From the NCBI RefSeq assembly GCF_016904885.1, contig NZ_JADWYI010000001.1, positions 1,240,001 to 1,304,000 of the forward strand: a stretch of DNA of 64,000 nucleotides. Direction: 5' to 3'. A program made the position numbers and the translations under genes. Source of the DNA: Archangium primigenium (lineage in GTDB: Bacteria > Myxococcota > Myxococcia > Myxococcales > Myxococcaceae). The notes under the pieces were generated by a model. The model was not told where the DNA came from and searched no databases. It was given only the letters and a program-made list of their open reading frames with translations. Positions 6,704-15,305 of the stretch are shown here, in pieces. Numbering within the stretch: position 1 is the first letter of the stretch; every line of letters begins with the position of its first letter.

Positions 6704-9390
6704 GCCCCGTGCGTCCGCGCGAGCAGGTGCACCGGGGCCGGGTGACCGCGGCGGCGCTCTGGTTCGATGCCCCGTGGCTCGGCGAGCGCGAGGCCCGGCG
6801 GCGGGTGCTGGCGGCGTGGACGCCGGGCGGCGAGGTGTTCGCGCTGGGCGGAGGCCTGCTCTGGCGGCTGCCCGAGCCCGTGCGCATGGACTGCGCCACG
6901 GCGCCGGGGCTCGTCTTCACGCACGAGCAGGGCGTGTGGTGCGCCGCGCCCCTGTCCCCCTCCGAGCGCGAGCGGCTGTCGCCTCCGCCCGGGTCGGTGG
7001 TGTGGGTGCGCGCGGGCGTCGCGCAGGTGCATGCCCTCGGGGCCGCCGAGCGCGTGGACGTGTCGGCCTGGCTCGACACGTCGGGCTGGACGGTGGTGGC
7101 CGTCGAGGGGCTGGGCGCACCACCGCTCCCCGTGGCGGTGCCCGTGCCCGTGCCACCGCCCTCGCGGGCCACCTTCGGCGTGGGCGCCGCCGCGCCCGAG
7201 GCCGAGGCTCTGCGGGCCCGCCTGGAGGGCCGTGCCGCTCCGGAGCCCCACGCGCTCGTCCCCGCCACGGCGCCACCGGGCCTGCTCGCGCGGCTCCTCG
7301 GGTGGTGGCGCGCCCGGCACGAGACCCCGGCCTCCTCCCGTCCTCCTTCCGCCGCTCCCGCCGCCTCGTCGGAAGGGGCGTGGTCCCGGCTCACCGCGGG
7401 GCTCTCCCGCTGGCTCGCCACCGCCACGCCGCTGGGCACCTGGCTCGGCCGTCGCAAGGCGGCCTACGTGCGGCGGCTCTTCGACCTCTTCGACGAAGGC
7501 GCGCTGGAGGAGGCGCTGCGCTACGCCATTCCCCTGGGCAAGGGGGAGCTGTCGGAGTCCACGCGGGTGTCGCTCGACCTGCCCGGGCCGCGCGAGACAC
7601 TGGCCGTCCAGCCCCTGGCGGGCGGCGGGCGGACGGTGTTCGGGGGCGGCGAGGCGCTCTACGACGCCCTGCGCGAGCGCTACCGCGGGGCCCTGCGCAA
7701 GCTGGAGCGCGAGGGGCGCATCGAGGAGGCGGCGTTCGTCCTCGCCGAGCTGCTGCACGAGGCGGAGGAGGCCGTGTCCCTGCTGGAGCGGCATGGCCGA
7801 CCGCGGCTCGCGGCGGAGCTGGCCGAGGGCCGGGGCCTGGCGCCCGGGCTGGTGGTGCGCCAGTGGCTGCTGGCGCGGGACGTGGCGCGCGCGGTGGACG
7901 TGGCCCGGCGCACGGGTGCCTTCGAGGACGCCATCGGCCGGCTCGCGTGCACCCACCCCACCGACGCGCGCGCCCTGCGGCTGCTCTGGGGCGAGGTGCT
8001 CGCGAGCGCGGGGGCCTACGGCCGCGCGGCGGACGTGGTGTGGCCGGTGGTGGAGTCGCGGGGCCTCGCCCGGGTGTGGTTGGAGCGGGCCGTGGAGGCG
8101 GGCGGCGGTGACGGGGCCCAGGCGCTGGCGCGGTTGCTGCTCGCCTTCCCCGAGCGCCTGGAGGACCTGCGCCCGCGGCTGCACGCGCTCTGGGAGGGCG
8201 AGGGCCGCCACGAGGCCCAGGCGCGGCTGCGCTTCCTGCGCGCGCTCGCGGACTCGAGCGAGGGCGGCGAGGTGCGCACGCTGCTCTTGCGCGAGTCGCT
8301 GCGCGGGTTCATGCGCGACGTCGCCGCGGAGTGGGTGCTCTTCGAACCCCGGGAGTTCGAGCGCCTCGTGCAGGCCATGAAGGATCCGGTGCTCGCGGCG
8401 GAGCTGCCCGCGCTGTCCCCCCGGGTGCCGGTGCCCTCCCAGCCGATGTTCCTGTCCTTCGCCGAGGAGACGGGCGGACCCTGGCCCCTCCATGACGCGG
8501 TGCCCTTGGCGGAGGGGCGCGTGCTGGTGGCGCTGGGGGAGCGGGGGGCCCGGCTGCTCTCGCCCGAGGGCCGGTGCGTGGCGCACTTCGACGTGCCGGC
8601 CTTCTCGCTGGTGCTCTCGTGGGAGGGGGACCGGGCGTTGGCGCTCGCGCCCCGGGGCGGACTGCACCGCGTGTCCCGGCTGGACCTGGTGCGGCGCCGG
8701 GCCACGACCTGGTGCGACCTGCGCGTGGACGCCTTCTCGCCCGAGTACGACGGGAGCCTGTGGTTCGTGGCCGAGCGCGACACGGTGCTGGCCCTGGACG
8801 CGCTCGCCGACGAGCCCCGGGCGCTGTGGCGGGTGACGGACGTGGGCGGGCCGGTGGTGGCCCTCACCGCGGGGACCCACCGGATGAGCTTCGTGTGCGC
8901 GCACGAGTCCTTCGCGGGCCCGCTCCTGCTCGAGCGCTGGGCCTATGAGCTGCGGGAAGGGCCCACCCTCCGGGCCCGGCACGTCGTGTCCGCCGCGCCC
9001 AAGTGGCCGGTGTTCCCGCACCTGTCCCTGCTGGCGAACGGGGAGCTGGCGGTGACGGGGATTCCCGGCGCGCGGCTGTCGTGGCTGGCCCCGGCCGACA
9101 ACCCCCAGCTCGTTCCGCCGAAGCCGCCGGAGGAGGGCGACCTGCTGCGGGTGCACCTGGGCATCCCGTGGATCGCGACGCTGGAGGCGCGCCCGGCTCC
9201 CGCCGAGGGGCTCGTCCTGGGCCTCTGGGATCGGTCCCGGGGGCAGCTGCTCGCGCGGGTGTCGCTGGAGGGCGCCCATCCGGAGGCCCGGGTGCGCCGG
9301 GTGGGCAACCAGCTGGTGTTCTTCGATGCCCGGGGCTGGCTTCTCCACATGGAGAACGCCCACGTGCTCCACCGGATCATCCCCCGCTGA
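6700..9390 (+). CDS. Large bpX-type/beta-propeller protein (bpX6-like) of the MoxR ternary system
   Basis: An 896-residue protein with no signal peptide. Residues 1-140 form an N-terminal module with VHRGRVTAAALWFDAPWLGE and EVFALGGGLLWRLPEP, which agrees with my recollection of the bpX6 domain. A Pro/Ala-rich linker (about 145-230) follows. Then comes an Arg/Leu-rich alpha-solenoid region (about 255-560) with repeats such as EALRYAIPLGKGEL and AAFVLAELLHEAEEAVSLLE. The C-terminal third (about 570-896) is propeller-like, for example GRVLVALGERGARLLSPEGR and DAFSPEYDGSLWFVAERD. It is the last gene of the operon; its ATG overlaps the preceding TGA. A weak hairpin with a short T run lies 18 bases after its stop. 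It probably serves as the target-recognition or scaffold subunit, which is inference from the described three-part systems. Confidence 0.75.
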   Translation: MSPVRPREQVHRGRVTAAALWFDAPWLGEREARRRVLAAWTPGGEVFALGGGLLWRLPEPVRMDCATAPGLVFTHEQGVWCAAPLSPSERERLSPPPGSVVWVRAGVAQVHALGAAERVDVSAWLDTSGWTVVAVEGLGAPPLPVAVPVPVPPPSRATFGVGAAAPEAEALRARLEGRAAPEPHALVPATAPPGLLARLLGWWRARHETPASSRPPSAAPAASSEGAWSRLTAGLSRWLATATPLGTWLGRRKAAYVRRLFDLFDEGALEEALRYAIPLGKGELSESTRVSLDLPGPRETLAVQPLAGGGRTVFGGGEALYDALRERYRGALRKLEREGRIEEAAFVLAELLHEAEEAVSLLERHGRPRLAAELAEGRGLAPGLVVRQWLLARDVARAVDVARRTGAFEDAIGRLACTHPTDARALRLLWGEVLASAGAYGRAADVVWPVVESRGLARVWLERAVEAGGGDGAQALARLLLAFPERLEDLRPRLHALWEGEGRHEAQARLRFLRALADSSEGGEVRTLLLRESLRGFMRDVAAEWVLFEPREFERLVQAMKDPVLAAELPALSPRVPVPSQPMFLSFAEETGGPWPLHDAVPLAEGRVLVALGERGARLLSPEGRCVAHFDVPAFSLVLSWEGDRALALAPRGGLHRVSRLDLVRRRATTWCDLRVDAFSPEYDGSLWFVAERDTVLALDALADEPRALWRVTDVGGPVVALTAGTHRMSFVCAHESFAGPLLLERWAYELREGPTLRARHVVSAAPKWPVFPHLSLLANGELAVTGIPGARLSWLAPADNPQLVPPKPPEEGDLLRVHLGIPWIATLEARPAPAEGLVLGLWDRSRGQLLARVSLEGAHPEARVRRVGNQLVFFDARGWLLHMENAHVLHRIIPR

Positions 9391-9407
9391 CGGGGTGCGG
9401 AAAGGGG

Positions 9408-9434
9408 GTGGGGTGATTTCGACCCCCACTTTCT
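9408..9434 (+). terminator. Possible intrinsic terminator of the MoxR-bpX operon
   Basis: Stem GTGGGG (9408-9413) pairs with CCCCAC (9424-9429) across a 10-base loop, followed by TTTCT. It sits 18 bases after the last stop codon of the operon. The stem is short and the T run weak, so this is only a candidate. Confidence 0.4.
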
Positions 9435-9761
9435 GGGAGCCCGGACGGTGGGGTCCGCCGGATTGGGTTGTCCGCCGTGATTTCGCGCAGGAGGCAACAG
9501 GTCCTGAATCGAATGGGGGATGTGAATGGTCATCCCCTCACCTGTTGGCTTGGGCCCTTTGGACCACCTGGAACGTCGGGTTCACCTCGGAGCGCTGGGG
9601 CGGGCGCCTGAGGACGACGGCCGGAGGCAAACCCCCGCGCGCGCGAGCACTCTTAGAGTTCTCGGTGCGCTGAACTACCCCTCCTGTCCTGTCGCGGACC
9701 GCCTGTCCGACCCTAATCAACCCGCCTGATGGGTCGCCTTACCGAGGGCCAGGGACACGCG
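9435..9761. other. Gene-free spacer before the XRE regulator
   Basis: About 330 bases without a convincing gene. Short open frames on both strands have no recognisable protein features. The final 100 bases, slightly richer in A/T around CCCTAATCAACC (9713-9724), probably hold the promoter of the XRE gene. I see no repeat or RNA structure that I can name. Confidence 0.5.
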
Positions 9762-10139
9762 ATGGGACAACCTTCGACCAGCAAGCTGGCGGCGAACGTG
9801 GGCGAGCTGGCGCGCGAGGCCCGGGTGCGCGCGGGGCTGACACAAGCGGACGTGGCCGAGCGGGTGGGGTTGGCGACCGAGGTGTACGGCCGGCTGGAGC
9901 GCGGCCGGATGCTGCCCAGCGTGCCGTCCCTGCGGCGGCTGTGCATCGCGCTGCGGATGCCGTCGGACTCCCTGTTGGGGCTCAACACGGGTGAGGTGCC
10001 CACGTGGGCCGCCGAGGCCTCGCCGGAGGAGCTCGACGAGGTGCCCGAGCTGCGTCGGCTCATGCGCACGCTGCGCAAGCTGGACGGGGCCCAGCTCAAG
10101 CTCATTGGCCTGGTGGCCTCGGCGCTGCACAAGCGCTGA
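9762..10139 (+). CDS. XRE-family helix-turn-helix transcriptional regulator
   Basis: A 125-residue DNA-binding protein. Residues about 8-65 form a Cro/C1-type helix-turn-helix: LAREARVRAGLTQADVAERV, then the recognition segment GLATEVYGRLERGRMLPSVP and LRRLCIALRMPSDSLLG. The C-terminal half (EELDEVPELRRLMRTLRKLD) is a short helical region likely used for dimerisation. I prefer ATG 9762 because GAGGGCCAGGGA lies 7-18 bases upstream of it, whereas the earlier in-frame ATG at 9729 lacks any ribosome site. It follows the bpX operon by 370 bases in the same direction, so it could regulate that system or the TonB receptor downstream; neither is shown by the sequence. Confidence 0.9.
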   Translation: MGQPSTSKLAANVGELAREARVRAGLTQADVAERVGLATEVYGRLERGRMLPSVPSLRRLCIALRMPSDSLLGLNTGEVPTWAAEASPEELDEVPELRRLMRTLRKLDGAQLKLIGLVASALHKR

Positions 10140-10224
10140 GCGCACAGTCGGCGCACACGGGGCTTGTCTTCTGGCGGGGCTCCCGGCGTCATGGGCCTTC
10201 CTCTCGGAGGGGGTGGGTTCGCTC

Positions 10225-13158
10225 ATGACAGTCGCATGGGGTCGCTGGAGGAGGCCGCTGGAGGTCCTGGGGCTCGTGCTGTGCCTGGGGGCGCTGACGG
10301 CGCATGCCCAGCTGCCCACGCCCACCACGCCGCCGGGCAGCCTCCAGGAGCAGCTCCAGGGGCCTCGGGGCCGGGGCGCCGCGGACGCGGGCACGGTGGA
10401 GCGCGAGCTGGACGTCCAGCGCGGGGACGCGGGCTTCCAGGTGGGCGCGCCGGAGGCGGACGGGGGCTCGCCCCGCTTCGAGCCGCCCACGCTGGTGACG
10501 GACTCGCCCGCGCGCTACCCCGAGGCGCTCGCCGCCCAGCCCGTGCCCGGCACGGTGCGGCTGGAGCTGCTGGTGGACGCCGAGGGCGAGGTGGCCGAGG
10601 TGAAGCTCCAGCAGGGCACCCACCCCCTGCTCGACGAGGCCGCGCTGCACGCCGCCACGGGCCTGCGCTTCACGCCGGCGCGGGTGGACGGGGTGGCGGT
10701 GCCGGTGCGCCTCGCCTTCGAGTACCACTTCCAGGCCCCCGCGCCCGTCGAGGTGTCCGAGTCCGGCGCGCCGCTCGCGCCCGTCACCCTGCGCGGCCGG
10801 GTGCGCACCAAGGGCAACCGTGCCCCCATCGTGGGCGCCATCCTCGTGTTCGACTCGGCCGAGGGCGCGCCCGGGGAGACGGACGGGGACGGACGCTTCG
10901 AGGCGCGGCTGGGCACGGGCTCGCACACGGTGCGGGTCACCGCGCCGGGCCACAAGCCGGGCTTCTTCCGGGAGCTGGTGCGCGCGGGCGAGGCCCTGGA
11001 GGTGGTGTACGGCCTGGAGCCGCTGGTGGTGAACCCCTACGAGACGGTGATCCGGGGAGACCGCGAGCGCACGGAGGTGTCGCGCGTCACGCTGCACGAG
11101 AACGAGCTGCGCGAGATTCCGGGCACGCAGGGCGACCCCTTCCGGGTGGTGATGCTGCTGCCGGGCGTGGGCAGCATGCTCTCGGGGGTGTCCTACCCGG
11201 TGGTGCGCGGCAGCCAGCCGGCCGCCACGGGCTACTTCCTGGACGGCATCCGCGTCCCCATCCTCTTCCACCTGTTCCTCGGTCCGGCCGTCATCCACCC
11301 GGACTTCATCGACACCATCGACTTCTACCCGGGCAACCCGCCCACCCCGTACGGGCGGCTCACGGGCGGCGCGGTGGAGGGGCGGCTCACGCGCCCCCGC
11401 GATGACCGGGTGCACGGCAGCGCCTACGCGGACTTCATCAACGCGGGCCTCTTCATCGAGTACCCCTTCCAGTCCACGGGCACCAACGTCTCGGTGGCGG
11501 GCCGGCTGTCGTACACGCCGTGGCTCATCGCGCTCGCGGCCAACGCCCTGAGCCCGCCCGGCGCGGACAGCTCCAAGCTGGTGCTCGACTTCTTCGACTA
11601 CCAGGCGCGCGTGGAGCAGACGATTGGCCCCGGGCGGCTGCGCCTGTTCGCCTTCGGTTCCTCGGACACCTTCGGCACCCAGGCGGTGACGAACGCGGGC
11701 ACCACGGCCTTGCAGTCGGTGCTCTTCCACCGCGTGGACCTGCGCTACCGCCACCCGGTGGCGGGCGGCGAGCTGGAGGGGGGGGTCACCGCGGGCCTGG
11801 ACCGCTTCGCCTTGTCCAACCTGGACCCGCGCGCGGGCGGCAACCTCATCGACGTGGACCAGCGCAACGTCACCGCGCGCCTGGGCTACTCGCGCTCGCT
11901 GGGCCGGGGCTTGTCGTTCACGAGCGGCCTGGACGTGGAGAGCAAGCGCGCCATCATCGCGCTCACGGAGCGGACGCCCTCGGGCCGGGGCTCCTTCCAG
12001 GACCTGCGCGTGGAGCTGCCGGTGGCGCTCGCCACGTTCAGCGGCCTGTGGGGCGAGGCCACCTGGCACGAGGAGGGCTCACCCTGGACGGTGGTGCCCG
12101 GCCTGCGCCTGGACAACTACCACCTGTCCGGCGGCGTGAACGCGTTCGTGGCCGAGCCCCGGGTGAGCGTGCGCCGCCAGATGAGCGAGGCGCTGACGCT
12201 CAAGGGCGGGGTGGGCCTGTACCACCAGCCGCCCACGACGCTCATCAGCCTGCCCATCGTGGACATCGCGGCGCTGGGGCAGGGCCTGCAGCGGGCGCTC
12301 CAGATCTCCGCGGGCGTGGAGTACCGGAACCTCGGGGGCTTCGACGTGAGCCTGGACGGGTACGTGAATCCGCTCCTGCGCACGGTGGAGCTGACGCCGT
12401 TCGGTGAGGAGGACACGGCGCCGTCCTTCCCGGACGTGCCCGTGCCCGTGGATCCGACGGACCCGCGTGGACCGCCGGGCCCCACGGGGCGCGTGCGCCG
12501 GAGCTTCCAGGAGGAGGGCGGGCCGCCTCCGCCGCCGGACCTGAGCGACCTGGGCAACTTCCGCAGCCGGGGCCTGTCCTACGGCCTGGAGCTGCTCATC
12601 CGCAAGCCGCTGGGGGGCAACTGGTTCGGCTGGCTGTCGTACTCGTTGCAGCGCAGCACGCGCCTCACGCGCTTCACCCGCTACGACACCAACGACGAGC
12701 CGGTGGGCGAGGCCCAGGCGTACCTGCCCTACGTGTTCGACCAGACGCACGTGGCCAACCTGGTGCTCAACTACAAGTTCGCCAACAACATCACCCTGGG
12801 CGGGGTGCTGCACTTCAACACCGGCCGGCCCGAGTCCGGCCACCTCACGAGCCGCACGCTGGTGGAGGGCACGGACCGCGACGGCCTGCCGCGCTGGAGG
12901 CGGGTGGACCTGGACCAGGTGGACCGGCTGCCGGCCTTCTTCCGGTTCGACGTGCGGCTGGCCAAGGCGTGGGCGTACGAGACGTTCTCGCTGGAGCTGT
13001 ACCTGGACATGCTCAACGTGACGATCAACCGGGAGACCATCAGCTTCGACTACGCCTACGGGTACACCCCGAGCGGCATACCCACGGGCCAGCTCACCAA
13101 GACGGCGGTGGGCCTGCCCATCGCCCTGCCCATCCTGGGCCTCAAGGGGCGCTACTAG
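10225..13158 (+). CDS. TonB-dependent receptor fused to a TonB-type C-terminal domain
   Basis: A 977-residue outer-membrane receptor. After a signal peptide (EVLGLVLCLGALTAHAQ) and a Pro/Gly-rich linker comes a TonB C-terminal-like domain (about residues 90-172: GTVRLELLVDAEGEVAEVKL, LHAATGLRFTPARVDG). Next is a carboxypeptidase-regulatory-like beta-sandwich (about 185-265, with APIVGAILVFDSAEG). Then a plug domain (about 270-400) and a 22-strand-type barrel ending LGLKGRY. TonB-dependent receptors import substrates such as siderophores or oligosaccharides using TonB-ExbBD energy; a receptor carrying its own TonB-like domain is a combination I associate with myxobacteria. GGAGGGGG lies upstream of the chosen ATG; GTG 10213 is an alternative start. 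Substrate is unknown and no TonB or ExbBD genes are adjacent. Confidence 0.88.
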   Translation: MTVAWGRWRRPLEVLGLVLCLGALTAHAQLPTPTTPPGSLQEQLQGPRGRGAADAGTVERELDVQRGDAGFQVGAPEADGGSPRFEPPTLVTDSPARYPEALAAQPVPGTVRLELLVDAEGEVAEVKLQQGTHPLLDEAALHAATGLRFTPARVDGVAVPVRLAFEYHFQAPAPVEVSESGAPLAPVTLRGRVRTKGNRAPIVGAILVFDSAEGAPGETDGDGRFEARLGTGSHTVRVTAPGHKPGFFRELVRAGEALEVVYGLEPLVVNPYETVIRGDRERTEVSRVTLHENELREIPGTQGDPFRVVMLLPGVGSMLSGVSYPVVRGSQPAATGYFLDGIRVPILFHLFLGPAVIHPDFIDTIDFYPGNPPTPYGRLTGGAVEGRLTRPRDDRVHGSAYADFINAGLFIEYPFQSTGTNVSVAGRLSYTPWLIALAANALSPPGADSSKLVLDFFDYQARVEQTIGPGRLRLFAFGSSDTFGTQAVTNAGTTALQSVLFHRVDLRYRHPVAGGELEGGVTAGLDRFALSNLDPRAGGNLIDVDQRNVTARLGYSRSLGRGLSFTSGLDVESKRAIIALTERTPSGRGSFQDLRVELPVALATFSGLWGEATWHEEGSPWTVVPGLRLDNYHLSGGVNAFVAEPRVSVRRQMSEALTLKGGVGLYHQPPTTLISLPIVDIAALGQGLQRALQISAGVEYRNLGGFDVSLDGYVNPLLRTVELTPFGEEDTAPSFPDVPVPVDPTDPRGPPGPTGRVRRSFQEEGGPPPPPDLSDLGNFRSRGLSYGLELLIRKPLGGNWFGWLSYSLQRSTRLTRFTRYDTNDEPVGEAQAYLPYVFDQTHVANLVLNYKFANNITLGGVLHFNTGRPESGHLTSRTLVEGTDRDGLPRWRRVDLDQVDRLPAFFRFDVRLAKAWAYETFSLELYLDMLNVTINRETISFDYAYGYTPSGIPTGQLTKTAVGLPIALPILGLKGRY

Positions 13159-13204
13159 GGCCGCTGTGACGTGCCGTCGCGGGTCTCTTCCGCATTGGCG
13201 AGTC

Positions 13205-13786
13205 ATGGGTTTTGAACTCGAGGTCGACAACCATCGCGCCTTGCGCCGGAGCGGTGGAAGGCGGACGGTGTCTGTGCGCTCGTAGGCCCCAACGGCAGCG
13301 GCAAGACGACCCTGTTAAGCGTGTTGAGCGTCCTGTCAGAGGCGTCGGAACACGGGTTCGGATTCGCGGCCCCGCCTTCTTCCGGCATCAGCAAGCAACG
13401 GCCGTTGAATACACTAGGTTCGCGCTGACTGTTGATGACGCTCGCTGGGAATGTGAACCTTCACCGAGTGGTCCGGGCATCGCCATTCCTGTCCAGAGCG
13501 TCTCATCATCGGGGAAAAGTCTTAGCGGAGCGACGCGCCGGTGACGCGAGGTTCCGAGCTGAAGACGAACTCATCCTTCTGCTGATCGAGGGTTTCTGTA
13601 CTTCGTGGAGAGCGCGCTTTCTGATGAGCCAGTCGGAGGTTTGCATTCCCTGTTGAGCACGATGATGAGTTTGGCCTCTATGGTTTCGACGCCTTCTGGC
13701 AACTGAAACAAGAGGGCTCGAAAGAGGATACGAGCGTTTGGTTTATCTCAGATGGGCGTACTGCCTTCCGCGTGCTGAGTAGTTGA
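13205..13786 (+). pseudogene. Decayed AAA-family ATPase (AAA_15/AAA_21, OLD-like)
   Basis: Pieces of one ATPase can be read across several frames. It begins MGFELEVDNHRALRR (13205) and hits TAG after a frameshift. Another frame gives ADGVCALVGPNGSGKTTLLS, a perfect Walker A. A third gives RFALTVDDARWECEPS, then LAERRAGDARFRAEDELILL in yet another frame. The last part, FGLYGFDAFWQLKQEGS and VWFISDGRTAFRVL, is the kind of C terminus expected in this family, ending in TGA at 13784-13786. At least three frameshifts make it non-functional as written. Base composition is visibly lower in G+C than the flanks, suggesting imported DNA. Sequencing error is unlikely to explain so many breaks but cannot be excluded from one sequence. 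Confidence 0.75.
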
Positions 13787-14024
13787 TTACGCAACAGCTT
13801 CGTGTTGATTGCGTTGTTCGGAGATTGTTCCGCACGAGTGTTTCCCTAATCTTTCGCCGCCCGCGAGGGGCGGTGAATTGATTCGGTGCTTCATGCATGT
13901 GGTTGACGCCGAGACATGGAAACAAGGCCCCGGTCGACCTCGGTCGCGGACATTGGAAGTTCCACTGCATTGTATTGGGGGAGCGTCACTTCCCCGCCAC
14001 TCTCACCAAGGAAGGGATAGAAAG

Positions 14025-14864
14025 ATGAGCAACCTCGACACCTCAAAAGTGCATGACGCCTTCTGGCATGCGGCGAGGCAACTCCTGGATGCCGCGGGGC
14101 CCGACGGCATCGTCAGTCAAAAGGACATCCGCACCAAGCTGGTCTCGCTGCAGGGAAACGAGCGTGATTTCGTCGACGCGTTCTATCGCTTCGTGGTTCA
14201 CCGTGACACCAAGCGCTCCGCCCGGATGACGAAGAAGGACATCCACGCCGCGGTCACCTACGCCGTGGCCGAGCTCGTCGACCGTGTCGATCTCGACAAA
14301 AATGGCCTCTCCGAGGACGAAGTCGCGCTCATGTCCGAGCTTGGCAAGCTCGCCGTCGAATTCGCCAAGTCGCTCAAGCCGACCCAATTCAATGGCCGGA
14401 AGCTCAGTGCGGAGATCAGTGGAATCTCCAATGGAATCGTGTACGACGGCCGATACAATCCTGAGCAAGCCACGAGCATCGAGTCCTTCTTCGCCGAAGC
14501 GAAGCTTGCCCACCTCACCGCCGACGCCTTCCGCCCGCTCATCCGTTTGACGGCAGAATCGCACTATAAGATCGTCACTTTCGAACCCGGGGAGGATAGC
14601 CTCCAGGCCCTCTGCAAGGCGCAGCAAGAGGATTACGACCGGGGGCGGGCACAGGAGATCGTTCAGCTGATGAAGGACAACCTGCGCGAGATCCATAAGG
14701 TGATTGTCGACATCGACAAGGACAAGAGGGGCGAGGCGGGGGCCTCCGAAGACTCCAGGAGATTCGACAACAGGGTTGAAGGCGGCACCTTGTACATCGT
14801 GGGCCTAGACGTCGATGGGAACGTCGCGGGGCTGAAGACCGTTGTCATTCGGGAAGGGGAGTGA
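14025..14864 (+). CDS. NuiA-like protein with an EF-hand-like segment
   Basis: A 279-residue cytoplasmic protein (no signal peptide). The N-terminal part is helical and contains DRVDLDKNGLSEDEV (about residues 85-99), an EF-hand-like loop whose last ligand position is shifted. The C-terminal 110 residues match the pattern I know from nuclease A inhibitor (NuiA)-like proteins: LTAESHYKIVTFEPGED resembles their Ser-Glu-Ser-Asp...Phe start, EIVQLMKDNLREIHKVIVDI their long helix, and GTLYIVGLDVDGNVAGLKT their closing strand pair. NuiA of Anabaena inhibits a non-specific nuclease. I assign the fold as likely, the activity as unknown. The upstream GGAAGGGA gives a ribosome site for ATG 14025. G+C is lower than the flanks and the gene sits beside a decayed ATPase, which suggests recent acquisition. 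Confidence 0.6.
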   Translation: MSNLDTSKVHDAFWHAARQLLDAAGPDGIVSQKDIRTKLVSLQGNERDFVDAFYRFVVHRDTKRSARMTKKDIHAAVTYAVAELVDRVDLDKNGLSEDEVALMSELGKLAVEFAKSLKPTQFNGRKLSAEISGISNGIVYDGRYNPEQATSIESFFAEAKLAHLTADAFRPLIRLTAESHYKIVTFEPGEDSLQALCKAQQEDYDRGRAQEIVQLMKDNLREIHKVIVDIDKDKRGEAGASEDSRRFDNRVEGGTLYIVGLDVDGNVAGLKTVVIREGE

Positions 14865-14900
14865 TTGGCCGCCTGATGCGGTGAACGGTTACAGGGGTTT

Positions 14901-15263
14901 TTGCTTGCGCAGGCAACCCGAGTGCGCGAACTCCTTCGCCACCGCGCGTCATTCCACCTCTTCGTCCCCATGCCAGCCGCGTACTTCCATGCGGCGCCCG
15001 CAGCACTCGCCGTCGCTGGCGCCAATGCCGTGTCCTCGTTCGACGTGGCCGGATGCGGCACGGAGGTCTTCGCGGTGGATGTTCCAGCCTACCGGTTGTG
15101 GCTTGATGTCTGGTCCGAGGTGACGGCGCGAGTGGATCGTGAATGTGACGTGCGGGCGTTGCTTGACGACTTCGCCGACGGCATTGGCGCGGGCTGGCAC
15201 TCTCGCGGACCCATCGCACCCCTCACTGCGAGGCGAAGCGGTGGGCTTCCTCGAAATCTGTGA
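14901..15263 (+). CDS. Doubtful ORF, possibly a gene remnant
   Basis: An open frame with a possible TTG start (120 codons), in the spacer between the NuiA-like gene and the next clear gene. Its first 90 residues read like a folded protein (SFHLFVPMPAAYFHAAPA, GCGTEVFAVDVPAYRLWLDV), but there is no ribosome site and no initiator ATG. The last 25 residues look random. I cannot assign a family. It is most likely a 5'-truncated remnant or a fragment of an imported gene. The rest of 14865-15305 shows nothing I recognise. Confidence 0.3.
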   Translation: MLAQATRVRELLRHRASFHLFVPMPAAYFHAAPAALAVAGANAVSSFDVAGCGTEVFAVDVPAYRLWLDVWSEVTARVDRECDVRALLDDFADGIGAGWHSRGPIAPLTARRSGGLPRNL

Positions 15264-15305
15264 GCGTTCACACGAAGAGCGTCGCTCGACGACGGAGTGC
15301 GCCCC

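Noticed and set aside
13809-14024. Extending the NuiA-like protein upstream by 72 codons
   Set aside because: The added residues lack protein character and ATG 14025 has a good ribosome site; the region looks like remnant DNA.
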